Under the pieces are notes generated by a model that saw only the letters and a list, made by a program, of their open reading frames with translations, did not search any database and was not told the origin of the DNA. The position numbers and the translations under genes were made by a program. Below, piece after piece: positions 45,184 to 57,100 of a stretch of DNA of 64,000 nt (position 1 is the first letter of the stretch; the number at the start of each line of letters is the position of its first letter). Source of the stretch: Coniochaeta sp. PMI_546 (lineage: Eukaryota; Ascomycota; Sordariomycetes; Coniochaetales; Coniochaetaceae); assembly GCA_021432605.1 (NCBI GenBank), contig MU271143.1:2117277-2181276 (forward strand), in the 5' to 3' direction.

Positions 45184-48100
45184 CTAGTCAACAGCGTGTC
45201 TCTTAGAGAGCAGGGCCTCCTCGAAGGGATCTATGCCTAGCTCTTCACTCGGAGGTTCCAACACCTCTTTCCACCGCGCACCACGTCGCTTACTGCTAGA
45301 AAGTGAGGCGTTCTTCGCCTTCGTATCGTGCCGCTTGGAGAGGAGGAGCTCCTCAACAAGCTCTAGCCCTTGCTGGTCGCTGTCGGGCACCGAGGCCATT
45401 TTCTCTTGCGCGTCCTGTCGCTTGGACTGCAAGACTTCTTCGAACGGGTTGCCCTTCTCCTGCGCCTCAGCTGCGGCACGCATGATCTCGAGCGCGCCGG
45501 ATTGTAGTTGGAGTCCCTCATCCCTGAGCTCGTCTCTAGCCTTGATGCAATGCTTCAGAGCGTCTGCGAGAATCGCTATCACCTCCGGGTTAGGGGAGCG
45601 GGCACCGCGCGCTGTACGGTCGGCAATCTTGAGCGTCTTTAGGCAGAGCGTGTCGGTCCAGTAGAGTTGTGATTTAGCCGTGTTGATGACAGACTCGAGC
45701 ATTTTGAGGTCGCGCTTCCAAGCAAACGCGTGGAGGAGCACCGCGAAGTTGAAGGCGTTATAGCACAATGGGCTTCCCGGCCCGTGTGCCTTCGCGGCCA
45801 TTAGCGCGAGTTTGATCGCAGACCGAGGATTGCTTGCTTTCAAACACATGTGCGCGGCCTGGTTGAGCACGACGTCGGACAATTTCACTCCGCTCTCCGT
45901 AGCTTCGTCCAGGACCTTCAGTATGGCCTTGACTTTGAGCTCATTCTCCATCTTTGAGTCAATCCTATCCAGCTGTGCTTTTATAATCCGCACCATGCAA
46001 GAACTGGTGTTCACGCCTCGCTGCTCTGCCTTCTTTATGAGCTCCAAGGCTGTCTCTATTCCCTCACCATCCTTCAACAGTGCCGCCTTGATGGCTAAAT
46101 GGAGGGCTTGGACAGGGAGCTCAACCCCATGCCGGACGGCCTGACGGTAGATTCTGACTGCATTTTGCTGACGCCTGAGGACAATCTCCTCCTTCATCCT
46201 GAGGATGATATCTTGCGCCGAGTAAGACTTGCCGGCCATAATAACACGTTTTGCTGTCTGTATCCTTGACGGCCCCATGAGAGTCCTGAGATGTCCTCTC
46301 CATTCCATTTTGGGCGATGCGTGGCTAAGAGCGGCATCGGCCATCATGCGTTCGGTGTACTCGTCCGTAAAGGCATCGCCCTGTGCTCGCAGCTTTAAGT
46401 ATAAGTTCCGCAAATCCTTGTACGGAAGTTTCCAACTGTGTCGGCATGTGGACAGGATCGCATTCGAGAAGGCAGCATCGACTTTGAATCCCTGACCAGC
46501 ACAGTACTCCAGCCATGCTAGGAGAGACTCGAAGTCGCGAACCGTTCCGTACTCATTCGCCATGAATGTGACCAAATGTCGGCAGATGGGAACATGGAGT
46601 TCGGTGATATAACGACGAACAAGGGCATCCGTCTCGGCAACTGTATGGCTCTCGGCAAACAGTTTTAGAATTGGAACGAGGCTCCGACTGACACGTTCGC
46701 CCATATACTGGTCGGTGAAGACCTTCAGCCCTTTGACGTCCTGGTAGACACCATCCCAGTCGCCCGCTTCGGCCTTAAGCTTAGCGAAGAGCATAACCGT
46801 GAGATAGTCTCCCGGGAAGATGTCTTTCGCGGCGATTGCTTCGTCATGATAAGAAGTGGCCAATTCCGGACGCCCTGCCTTGTAGGCAAGTTCCATCATG
46901 ACGCGCCAGACACCATCGGGATGCTGGACGACATTTTTCAGGCCACGGTCTTTCAAGGAGGCGAAAAGAGTCGCTGTCTCGTCGATATCATGCTTCCAGG
47001 CCCAATGAGCCTCCAGTAGCTGCATGACCCATGTGGAGTGGAGCTCTCCTGAGTTCAGGTCGTCTGAGCAGATTTGATCAAGCGCTCGAAGGACACCGGA
47101 GGCCTTATAGCCTTGGGCCGTAACAACCGACTTAACTACAGCGCCGCCCACTTCCTCAATAGATCCGTATGTTGGAGCCATTTTCGCGTAGGTGAGGCAG
47201 AAGAATTTAATGGCCGTCTTGTGCTCACCCTTTTGGTGCAGTTGTAGGATGTACCATTCGGTAAATTCGAGGTCCCCTGGGCGATGGACATTGCACCGCC
47301 AGTAAAGCGCCTCAATTCGCGCCAGCAAACCTGCCGCAAATGACATCTCCATGAGTTTTTTCCCGATTGTGAATCCTTGCTCTGTCCGAACCTGAGGATC
47401 ATTGGGAAATCGGTAGCAGTAGAGATCGACAGCACGCGCAAGGCTCTCTCTGTGAAGTCGATCGCGGTCGGCGTGGAACTCTAGCTTGCGAATGATCTCA
47501 TTCAATAACTTCAGAGGCTCGAAGCTGTAGTAAGCAGTCTCTGAGAGCGGTCCGCATTCACGGACCAACCTGAGAATCTCCCGAGCGCCGTCGAAGTTCT
47601 CCATCTCTTGGCATGTGCAACATAAAAGGGCACATGCGTCTATCATCGAGTCGTCCAGGGGAACGCCCTTTGCTTGCGCCGTCAGGGCCTGTAGTACGAA
47701 ACTGAGTGATTGCTCGAGCATCTGCCGGTCTTTTGAGGAGGCGGCATGCTCTATCATCGTTCGAATCTCTTCTATTTTGGGAAAAGCAAAAGGATGTCGT
47801 GTGGAACTGGCAGATGTCTTTAGCTTTTCCTCCGCCGCATCGCGTACAGATGAGGTCCGGCGCTCTGCAAGAAGCCGCTCTGGTTGAGGCAGTACCGGTC
47901 CTTTTATCCGAGCCCGCGGCGACGTCTTTGAAACCGGGGTGCTGCGTTTGCCTGTCTCCTCAGCATCGATTTGGACTGGATGGTCAGGGTTTCGTCTTAG
48001 TACGTCGGGTGTGTCGGGCTGAGCCTTAGTTGTTTTTGATCTATCCGTTGGTGCCAACTCTCTGTCCCTTACTATCTCACGAGCCCGGCGCAGGTCCCAT

Positions 48101-48363
48101 CGGTCGGCTGACGGTGATCGGGGTACGTTGGTAGGGTCGAACAAAGCAGCATCCTCCTCAATCGCAAGTGCGAGCGCCGCTCCTCCCGCATGATAGTTCT
48201 TGGCGGACCGAATCCTCTCGGCATTCTGTATCGCATTATGGGCATTCTTTATTCGTCGTCGTCGGTCTTCAGTTATCAGAGCGAGACTACAAGTTGTCCC
48301 AACAATGAGTCCGCGGATTGCTGTTACGGCCACCTTGGAGGGGACCGGTAGTGGCGTCGACAT
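45184..48363 (-). CDS. Pentatricopeptide-repeat-like protein, 1059 aa
   Basis: One exon. The N-terminus is basic with a hydrophobic stretch (AVTAIRGLIVGTTCSLALI), compatible with mitochondrial import. Residues ~200-950 are almost entirely helical with paired-helix spacing of ~35 residues, for example MIDACALLCCTCQEMENFDG, WYILQLHQKGEHKTAIKFF, VWRVMMELAYKAGRPELATS and NQAAHMCLKASNPRSAIKLA. These patterns read as degenerate pentatricopeptide repeats, as in fungal mitochondrial RNA processing or translation factors. The C-terminal ~85 residues carry three to four copies of an EExLLSKRxD motif (see findings). The specific RNA target cannot be inferred. TPR-like helical repeats are the alternative reading. 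Confidence 0.75.
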   Translation of the reverse strand: MSTPLPVPSKVAVTAIRGLIVGTTCSLALITEDRRRRIKNAHNAIQNAERIRSAKNYHAGGAALALAIEEDAALFDPTNVPRSPSADRWDLRRAREIVRDRELAPTDRSKTTKAQPDTPDVLRRNPDHPVQIDAEETGKRSTPVSKTSPRARIKGPVLPQPERLLAERRTSSVRDAAEEKLKTSASSTRHPFAFPKIEEIRTMIEHAASSKDRQMLEQSLSFVLQALTAQAKGVPLDDSMIDACALLCCTCQEMENFDGAREILRLVRECGPLSETAYYSFEPLKLLNEIIRKLEFHADRDRLHRESLARAVDLYCYRFPNDPQVRTEQGFTIGKKLMEMSFAAGLLARIEALYWRCNVHRPGDLEFTEWYILQLHQKGEHKTAIKFFCLTYAKMAPTYGSIEEVGGAVVKSVVTAQGYKASGVLRALDQICSDDLNSGELHSTWVMQLLEAHWAWKHDIDETATLFASLKDRGLKNVVQHPDGVWRVMMELAYKAGRPELATSYHDEAIAAKDIFPGDYLTVMLFAKLKAEAGDWDGVYQDVKGLKVFTDQYMGERVSRSLVPILKLFAESHTVAETDALVRRYITELHVPICRHLVTFMANEYGTVRDFESLLAWLEYCAGQGFKVDAAFSNAILSTCRHSWKLPYKDLRNLYLKLRAQGDAFTDEYTERMMADAALSHASPKMEWRGHLRTLMGPSRIQTAKRVIMAGKSYSAQDIILRMKEEIVLRRQQNAVRIYRQAVRHGVELPVQALHLAIKAALLKDGEGIETALELIKKAEQRGVNTSSCMVRIIKAQLDRIDSKMENELKVKAILKVLDEATESGVKLSDVVLNQAAHMCLKASNPRSAIKLALMAAKAHGPGSPLCYNAFNFAVLLHAFAWKRDLKMLESVINTAKSQLYWTDTLCLKTLKIADRTARGARSPNPEVIAILADALKHCIKARDELRDEGLQLQSGALEIMRAAAEAQEKGNPFEEVLQSKRQDAQEKMASVPDSDQQGLELVEELLLSKRHDTKAKNASLSSSKRRGARWKEVLEPPSEELGIDPFEEALLSKRHAVD

Positions 48364-48766
48364 GGCAAATTATCGTAGCATATAGACGCCATCTCGATTC
48401 CGCATTTCGGCTGAGCAGCAAATCGCTTGTCGGACACAGCTGTCTAGCATAAACTGTCGCTTGAAGGTGACGTTGATGTCTCATCCGATGTTGCGAGGGT
48501 TGATGATGGGCTGATTCGATAATTTGGGACGTGATAGCTCAGCTTGGTCCAATCACAACCCGTCAGTGGGACCATCTCAGCTAACCCTACACCTAACCCT
48601 GGCGCAAGAGTGTCCAAACATCGCACATTGAACGTGAGGTCAGCTCATCTGTGTTGACATAAGAGCATTGAGACGATGATAATATTGCTATCAGCGTTAT
48701 CTAAGCATCTCCTAGCATGTCTAGCCATACAATTAGCTGGTGATGCCCCATGGCACTTCACGGCTT
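48364..48766. other. Intergenic
   Basis: Upstream of the PPR-like gene and downstream of ALG5, both on minus. It contains a telomere-like motif (listed separately). No gene is seen. Confidence 0.55.
48581..48600. repeat. Interstitial telomere-like motif
   Basis: CTAACCCTA followed by CACCTAACCCT: two copies of the CCCTAA telomere word separated by two bases, 218 bp upstream of the PPR-like start codon. CCCTAA/TTAGGG is the standard filamentous-fungal telomere repeat; two copies could also be chance. Confidence 0.5.
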
Positions 48767-50125
48767 TCAAGTCAGACGCCTCCTGTAGACACCCAACATC
48801 CAGCTTGCCCTCAACACCGCCAGCCCGACCGCCATTGTGATGCTGTCCCACACGAGGTTCATCTTGCTACCATCGACCTCATGCCAGCCAATGGGTACTT
48901 CGGCGACCTTGATACCATAAGTGGTCCCAATAATTGTGCCATCACTAGCTAGCACAGGCGTCGCCGGCGCCGACTCGGCAAGCATCAACATCTCAATGTC
49001 AAAGATCCAGCCTTCGGTATGCATGTACGGTATGATATGTGGCAGCGACGCGCGCGAGAATAGCTTGAAGCCGCACTGCGTGTCTCGGATGCGTGAGGTG
49101 GCCGGAGGTGTGAGAATCATTAAGATAAAGTGGAAGGACCGCATGAGGAAGTTGCGGATGGCCGAGCGCTGTGTTCATGAATTAGAGTCTGTCGCCATTT
49201 TAGAGAACTTATAACGGAGGGGTGGAAGTACCTTAACAACAGCCTCGCTCCCTACAAGATGCGCCCGACTGCCAATCGCCACTCCGCGATTGGAACCGTC
49301 AACCACATCCTCGCATCCCTCGATCAGCTTCCCAAGGTCGCTGAACCTGCTCGCCCCATCAGCGTCGGCAAAGACGATATACTCGCCCCGGACATGCCGG
49401 AAGCCATGCGTGACACCACCTCCCTTGCCGCGGTTCTTCTCCAACGTCACCACCCGGAGCACATCGTGCAAGCCCTTCCGCCGCGAGAACTCCAGCGCCA
49501 CCTGCGCAGTCCGATCTTTGCTCCCGTCGTTGACAATGATAATCTCGTAGCCGCCGACCACTTTACCCCCTCCTAGCGTCGCGGGCGCGTTACTCTTAAA
49601 CACGAGTCGATGGTGTGGTGTCGAAGGGCGAGAGCTGGCCTTCTCTTTCCCTAGCGCGCTTGGTCGTCCGAACCGTGCATCTAGGTACTCGACCATTTCT
49701 TCTAGTGCCGGCACAATTCTCTCTTCCTCGTTGTAGGCTGGAATCACGACGCTGACTTCGACCTCGGCTGGTTCGATGGCGCCGGTGTCGGGGATGGGGA
49801 ATCCATCTGGTATGTCGGAGTCGGAAGATGGTTTAATACTGGTGGACTCGCTGAGGTGTCGCTCTGCCAGCCACCGGTCATACCAGCATGGCAGTTTCTT
49901 TGGTGAGCTGACAGTTCCGTCAGGGTTGGTTGTGATGTAGGTCTTCTCCGAAGGCAGGACCGGCCGTGGTTTCGGAGCCAGGAGATGAAGCGCCACGTAG
50001 GCACCAACGAAGATGGACAGAACGACCGCAAAGAAAATGACAGAAAGAACGAACAGTCCGCTCTCAGTCAGAAAGCTGTAGATTGCCCACACAAGATTCT
50101 GGGCATGGCTCGAGATCTGCGCCAT
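48767..50125 (-). CDS. ALG5: Dolichyl-phosphate beta-glucosyltransferase
   Basis: Transfers glucose from UDP-glucose to dolichyl phosphate on the ER membrane; Dol-P-Glc is the donor for the last glucose additions in N-glycan assembly. Two exons, 50125..49232 and 49168..48767, with a 63-bp intron (GTACTT..ACACAG), giving 431 aa. An N-terminal membrane anchor (GLFVLSVIFFAVVLSIFVGAY) precedes a GT2 domain: EVSVVIPAYNEEERI, GGYEIIIVNDGSKDRTAQVA, LEKNRGKGGGVTHGFRHVRG and the DxD-bearing YIVFADADGASRFSDL. Exon 2 continues AIRNFLMRSFHFI, then RIRDTQCGFKLFSR and EGWIFDIEMLMLAE. It ends with a hydrophobic tail (DSITMAVGLAVLRASWM). An in-frame ATG at 50179 would add 18 residues; the later ATG gives the usual ALG5 N-terminus. 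Confidence 0.93.
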
Positions 50126-51020
50126 TGTAGGTTCTGGAAGAAGAGAATGCCGCGGTTGGGAGGACCGTGGGAAATGCACTTCAGCAGGTCATAAAAGAAA
50201 GTGATGAAGAAATCAACCGCATAGAGGCTGCAAGTTATCTACACGAAGAGGTAAGATCTTGGATCCAACATTGTTGAGATCTATCTCCGGGAGTTAATCG
50301 ACGGAGGTTAGGGGAGCCACAAGGCTGTAAATGACACGAAAGCTTGAATGTCCCAATCCGTAAGGCTGGCTGGCAGTAAGCAGGGACTCGTTGTTTCGCA
50401 GGGTGAATAAGGTCCGTGCGGTAGTTGCAGCGGCATCTTAGTGATATACCAAAGCTGATTCCCCCCACTGTTACGTATGTGGATCTTAGATTCGCAAGCT
50501 TCGCCGTCACAACGGTGGTCGATAGTTCACTGCAGACAGTGCATGGCAGCGATACAGAAGTGCATAAGACTGTGAAAGTGCTCAAGCAAGACAAGCTGGA
50601 ACTAAGCCATCCCCTGCTGTGAATTTGCAGGTTTAGCTGCTATGAGTTACTGGCGGACTGTGCATTACTCGCTGTTATTTCTGTATGTTGCTGAATAGGT
50701 CAAATGATGCCCGTCACGTCCCTCTCAGTGAGACTGGCCTACAGCCAAATTTTATATCTCGTACACAAAGCCACAAACTCCCATACGCCTCTCGCTAGCC
50801 TGGTATCTCAAAAACCGCTCAGAAAATCATATCCCGTCTGCAGCAACTCCCTAGGCCTGGTTAGGGGACGCCAATTCATCCTCGACACAGCGGAAGTTCC
50901 AACAGCCCGCATTCGTGCCGAATCTCGCGACCATTGTAGAGAAGAGACTTGTAAAAAGATAAAAAATGAAACATGAAACGCGATCAACCGATAGTGACAC
51001 TCCACACTTCGTGTTCATCA
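50126..51020. other. Intergenic
   Basis: Upstream of ALG5 and downstream of the C2H2 gene, both on minus. I see no coding frame, repeat or RNA gene. Confidence 0.55.
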
Positions 51021-54000
51021 TCACTCGTCATCCACAGCCGTCTTCCTCCTCTTACTCGGCCGTCGCGGCGCGACCTCCTCACCCTCGACAAAGTGCCCTT
51101 TCTCGATCTGGTGCTGCCGCAGGTTGTCCGGGCGGTTCCTGTACTGGCTCGTGCAGCCCGGGAAGGGGCACTTGTAGATCCGCGGCGGCGCCGTCGAGTG
51201 CATCAGCTTCTTGTGCTTGGACATGCTGCCCTTGAACCACTGCGGGTCGCCTTTGGGCCTGTACCCGCACTCGTCGCAGCACGCGTCCGCTTCAGTCTGG
51301 CGTTGCGCCTCTTCTTCGTGTTGTAGGCCCTGTGTCGTCTGCTCCAGCTTTGGTTGGACCTCCGAGGGGGTACTTACTGATCGGTTGTCGATGCTGTCTG
51401 GTGGCGTGGTTGTTACTGTTGGGACCTGCACGTTGTGGTTTGCGGCGATGCTGGAAATTCTCGAAATGTCCATAGCAAGGTCGTCATGCACCACATCGGA
51501 TGACGGAACTGCTGACAAGCTTGTCTGTGGGTGCGTTTGCTGATAGCGGGAAGTTAGTTGCTCAAAGAATCGGTCAAAATCGCCCGCTTCATCTAGGCTG
51601 GCGTCCCCCCCTTTGTGCACCTCGGATAATGACATAAGGTTCTCGACCAAAGATACTGCGTGGATATGGTAGGCAATCCGCCTCGAGCTGCCAGAGTTGT
51701 GATGCTCGTACATCTGGTCACAAAGTCTCCTGACGTCCGGTATGAAGTTGCCGTAATATCTCAAAGCGTTCATGCAGTCCTAACATCAAAGTCAGCGACA
51801 AATGCCATTAGTCGAGAGTGAAGGCTGCCTATCTTACCATGCCAGCTTGGATAAGCTCTAACTCCAGTCTCCTCACTGAGAAGAGCATGCCCCCGTTGAC
51901 CCTGCGAAGGACACCCATCAATTTCTCCGTAAGACCTGCAGCATCGGCATAATCCTGTTGAAGTTGCTGTATACTCAAGGTGGCAGCGAAAGGGAACGGG
52001 GTCTTCATGATGTCCGGGTTTATGTCAAAAAAGTGTTTGGCATACAAGTCTGATGACAGCTCTTCGGGAGATGTTGGAGCCTGGCCGAGTACGAGGGATA
52101 TCTCGAGTTCTGCGGACACTGTTAGTCCACACTTTTGACTCATATATATTCCTCCTGGGTGTCCAACTCACTGTCTAAGAAACTCAATACAACGCTGAGC
52201 AAGCTGTCGGCTCCCAGCTTTGGCGACACTCCAACGGTCGACTCCGGCATTTTCCCCTGGGCTACAAGTGAACGGCTACCGGCCCATCTCAAATCCGGGC
52301 CAGCATTTGGCGGCTGCCATATTAGAGAAACGAGCTGCTGGTATACGCTCCTGTCGACAGGTGGAAGTTCAGTCGCATACGTTAGTGATTGTATGAAGAG
52401 GGTTGTGGAAAGTTCTATGGTATGCTGCTCGAATGTAAGCATAGAAAAGGCGTACGTGAGGTGAATGAAGCAGAGAGCGTCTATTGCCGAAGAAGGGTTG
52501 TTTCCATTCAAGAGCGCTCGCAAAGTGCGAAGTCCAGCGGCAGCTACTGATTTAGTGGACATGGAACGTAGTTGTTCTGCAAGTTGGTTCCTTGCGACGT
52601 GGTGAATCTTGAGTGCTGACTCGTCGATGTGTGCCTGGAGAGCGTCGCAAGCCGAGCCAACCATAGATTTGGTTTCTGAACAGCAGACATCCAAGTGCCG
52701 GGCGCCCGTGTCGCCTAATCCAAGGTCAAGATCCTCGTCAAAAGTGATGTCACCTGCATAAGGAGGCCTGGTCGACGATGTATCATTGAGAGATAGTAGG
52801 AGCGGATCCGAGGACATATCACCGGCACCCCTGGTGTCTGGAACATCTGCTGGAAGTTCGGAGTAGAAGTCGTGGAGAAAATTAAGACCAGGAGAGACGT
52901 TTTTGCTGCCACTGGCGGATTTCGTGAACATATTCTCTGTCAAGATGTCATCCACCGGGGAGGTCAGACCAGTATTGAAGCCAGATCCCAGCGACCACGC
53001 ACCACTCCAATTGGATACAGGTGAGATCAGAGAGGTGGATGTGCTCATATTGCTATTTGTGCTCGTATTGGATCGCAAAGACGAGCTAGGCGAGAGATTT
53101 TTGCTCCGTAAAGCCGGCGGCACCTGCTTAGGCGGTGCAAGCCTCCGGGGTCCCTGTAAACCGAACGTGTTTACCTGCAGAGACGGTCTGCTCGAGGTGA
53201 TGTACATGTCTGTACTGTCAGGAGCATTCCATGGCAGACTAGCACCATACGGCGTGTCTGTTTGATCCCATTGGATGAAGGGCGGTATTGCTTGACCCGT
53301 ACAATCGAGCTCCGGCACGCTTGGCACGAGCAGCGCCTGGGGGTCGATAGCTGCCACATCTTTACTTAGATGAGACGGCAATGTCCTGATCTCTGTCGAA
53401 TCGGCCTCGACTATTTGGGTCGCAGGCAACTCAGTAAGGTCGGACTGTGGTGTTAGGCCGATTGAATCGTAGCTAGGCGGTGGTGGCATCGAATGGTCCT
53501 CAGCATACGACTCCAACCCTGGCCCCTTCTTGGATCGGTGGCCTAGAGAATGGAAGAAGTTCTTTGCTAGTGACAGTACCTTTCGCCTCTTCGATGGGTG
53601 ACCCAAGCAGTGTTTGCACTTCATGTCGTCGAACCGTTCGATCCTCATGTGCTCATAGCACCAATACTCGCCGGAGGCAAGCTCGTCACAGCCCACTAAG
53701 TGTCTAAGCATCATCTCATGGTCGGGGAAGCGCTGGTTGCACCGAAGTAATGGACACCGCAGTTTCTCTTCTGGCTTCATCCGCGAACACGAGTTACGCT
53801 TGACCGCAGCCCAGACGATGAACCTGTGGCGTGCACAGTCTTCTTGAAAAGTCTCACGTGTACTAATATCATTGTCAGCACGAAAGAGCCAGCAGTGAAG
53901 GAAGGAACCTCCTAATCCTAAACTTACACACACGAGATAGGCTCGCTAAGGACATCGGGTTCGAATAGGTCCTTGCTTGGGCGGGAGCCTGAGATGGGCC

Positions 54001-54118
54001 GTGAGCTTGCACGACCGGACCGGAAGGGAGTTCGCGGCCTGAAGACGGTCGAGCTAGGGCTCACGGGTCTTGACCACGACACCTCTGTGAATGAGGTGAA
54101 ATCCTTCTTTGACTCCAT
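51021..54118 (-). CDS. C2H2 zinc-finger protein, putative transcription regulator
   Basis: Four exons: 54118..53928, 53862..52172, 52109..51838 and 51779..51021; introns are 65, 62 and 58 bp. The product is 970 aa. The N-terminus (MESKKDFTSFTEVSW) is followed by the ETFQEDCARHRFIVWAAVKR block and a Cys/His-rich region (CPLLRCNQRFPDHEMMLRHL; CYEHMRIERFDDMKCKHC). A Ser/Thr/Pro-rich linker leads to helical segments around residues 540-800. Near the C-terminus sit a finger-like CDECGYRPKGDPQWFKGSMS and the classical finger YKCPFPGCTSQYRNRPDNLR with HQIEKGH. The end is basic (RRPSKRRKTAVDDE), a nuclear-localisation type. The layout matches multi-copy Sordariomycete C2H2 proteins of unknown target. 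The short exon between 52109 and 51838 and all joins keep frame. Confidence 0.82.
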
Positions 54119-57100
54119 TGCGAGCGTCACAACACCGAAGTCTGCAGAACAAAACGCTGCAAAATGGAGACACCATGCGCGAAAAAAAGGAAAAGTCATC
54201 CGCCACTCATTTTGTTATACAATCTAGGTGTGTTTTGGGCAAGATGTCATCAAGGTCCTAGCTCTGAAGGTCCAGCTGTCGCTTGGGAAGCAGGCTGTTT
54301 AGGACTTGGAGGTAGGACTTGTGGGAGGTACTCGAGGTCTGGGGTAATCGGACTAGAGAGGAAAGCCTCAGGCGGGGATTGGTTGCCTCTGCGGTTCTGC
54401 AGCTTTGCGACCAAACAGAGCGAGCACCTTTGCCAGTCGAACGTGACAGCTGATAGGTTCCAAATGTCCCCAGCACGGCACATAAGAAGATGACTGCGGC
54501 AGGATTCGTGATCTCAGAATCAGCAGTGTAAGAATGGCCCAGACTTTGTGCATTGCAGACGAATCTGCCTGTCGCACACTAGCTTCTCACGTGCAGAGGC
54601 TGAGCCAGTGAATTATCACGGTGGCCTCTCTGACAAGGCAGACTGGGCTCTGCGCCATTGCTGCTGAGCTGAACAAACCAGGATCAGTCATCTGTCGCCG
54701 GCGCTCGCCGTTGCACGTATTCACACATGACCAGCCGGAGTCCTTGCATCCTTCAAGCCTTGTCCGAGATGTGAGACGAGAGAGTGATAAGATATGGACC
54801 TGCATTATTGCTGCAGGCCTTCCGCTGAGGAACGTCTTTTAAACAGGGCTCAACAATTGGAACTCGAGAACTCCTGGCCCAGGTTGCGAACCGCGACAAG
54901 GGAGGGGGAAGGCGGATGACGTGCAGCGGGAAGAACACTTGGAAGTCGGTCAGCAAGGACATTATCGTTGCGTTTTGTCGTTGGCCGATTTCTGGACGCA
55001 CATCGAGTCTCGTATTTGACCGAACGATAGCAAGGCACCAATTTCGGCCATTGGGAACGCCAGTCTTCCAGACCGTGTGTCCGTCAGGAGCTTCTAACAA
55101 GGACAGGTCGACTGCATGTCTGCCATTCGTCTAGAAGCCTTCATATCGTTCTGGATGTTCTGTGGTAGACAACATTGATGAGATGACAATGTCTAGGTGA
55201 AGGGAGTGCCATGTGATCGATTAAATTAACTTGTGTGCGGGCTCTGTAGAGACTTGGGAAGGAAGCCACGACCGAACCTCGAGTGTCTGTCATTTTCTTC
55301 TCTTCACAGTCCTTTTTTGCATCATTAGCCCAAGCATGATTGCAACTCATCTGATCCGATCAGACAGTTTGTCTTTTTCTTCTTCTTCTGAATGCTGCTA
55401 TGAAAAGGCTGCTCAGAAAACCCGTCCTTTTATGGCTTCATAGTCATCCACCTGTGAGCTACGAAGGACCTCCTGCAGGCTTGGCCAGCACCCCAGCAGT
55501 TGTTCAATTAGGGTTAGGGTTACGGTATCTTGAAGGTGAGCTCTGATCTGAGCTCCCTTCTCGTCTCGGACTGCTACTCTTACTTATCTATCCGTGGGAT
55601 GATGAGATTGTGCATGTTCAACAACCTCTAAGGAACTGTTATCAAGAGGCAGGCTGTGTTGCACCGCATCACCCAAGGCACGCTCAACACCCTATCTGCT
55701 CGGCCTGTCCCGGTTCGTTAGGACTCATCCTCGGTTCGGATCGGGTGCTCGACATGACTTCTCACTCCTTCTCGGGACCTTGAGCCCAGAACGTATTGGA
55801 GGATACCGGTGACCACCGTGGATCTCGTGCTCCAGTAGGTCGCCTTCTTGATCGCCAGTCAGTGTGCCCGCTCGGCGATAATCTGACCACCGCCCGTGGT
55901 AACAAGGGCGATGCAGGAGTTACAAACCCGCAGGACGTGTTTGAAGTTTACAAACAGAACGACCCAAAGAAGCTCCTGAATGGAGGGTGTTGAGTAACTG
56001 TGGTACCGTCCCAGACCAGCTGCACACGTCATTTCTTGCTCGATCCCGCTTCCGATCTAGCGACCTAAGCTGGATCCAATCCTCGAGTCTGACGGTAAAC
56101 TGCGGCCCAGTATTATCTAGATAGAAACTGATAATGCGGATAGAGCTGCATCATGCTTCCCGGCCAGTCAGTTTTGTTTGGAGGGGTAACAGCAGGAGGG
56201 GTTGAAAGGATCTTCCTGCCTCAATGCGTATCGGTTTTGGCTGGAATCCGGAGCTTGGATCGACGAGCGAACCATGTGATGACTCGAAACACAAACTGAC
56301 GCTTAGAAACACGCCAAAAAGATGTGCTTGTGCAGAGTCTAGAGTCTAGCGGAGGTCCACCCGCACATCAACGCCGCCTCGTGAGCGCACCCTACATTCA
56401 GAACAGCCCAGGCATAGGTGAAAGGTGTGTCAAACTCAAGGCTGGTTGGTCGTGTTAGTACGTTTGAGTCGCCGACAGGATCTCAGCACAGGCAACCTGG
56501 TCGACGCCATTGGTCTGGATTGGACTGGCTTATCGAGCTTATCATGGCAGGCTAGCACCAAAGTCCGTGAGACTTGACGTGCTTGTTGGGGCCGTCTCTT
56601 GGCATCTCCAGTCTCTACTTTGTAGGGTAAATATTGTGGATGCACCCTGCGGAGCTATATAAAACATCAAGCATCAGAAACACTGACGCCCTGCAGGTTT
56701 CCTCTTGACGAATCCCGATGGGCTGGGTATCTCCATCGGCGTCATATTGGCTCTATATCTATCTATCTATTCCTGCCGCCATGGTTGTTGGTTCCCGGGC
56801 CCTCCTCGACGCTTCTTAAATCAATAAAGCACGAAAAATATGTAGGCTGTTGGGGCCCACTAACATCGGTCTCGACGCTTCAGAGATTTTGCAGGCCTTT
56901 GTACCCCCTGATCATCTTTCATTCGTAATATCTCCCCCCTGCCTCTTGTTGTTCCTTATTTTCTTGGCCTATTCCCTCTCTTCTTCTACATACACGCGTC
57001 TTTACTCCAGGTGAAGCACGGTTGAGCCGTCTTGACCTGGTATTATCTTTATAATCAAGCCTCCGGACCGAATCTCCAGTCATCACTGTGCCGGCACCCG

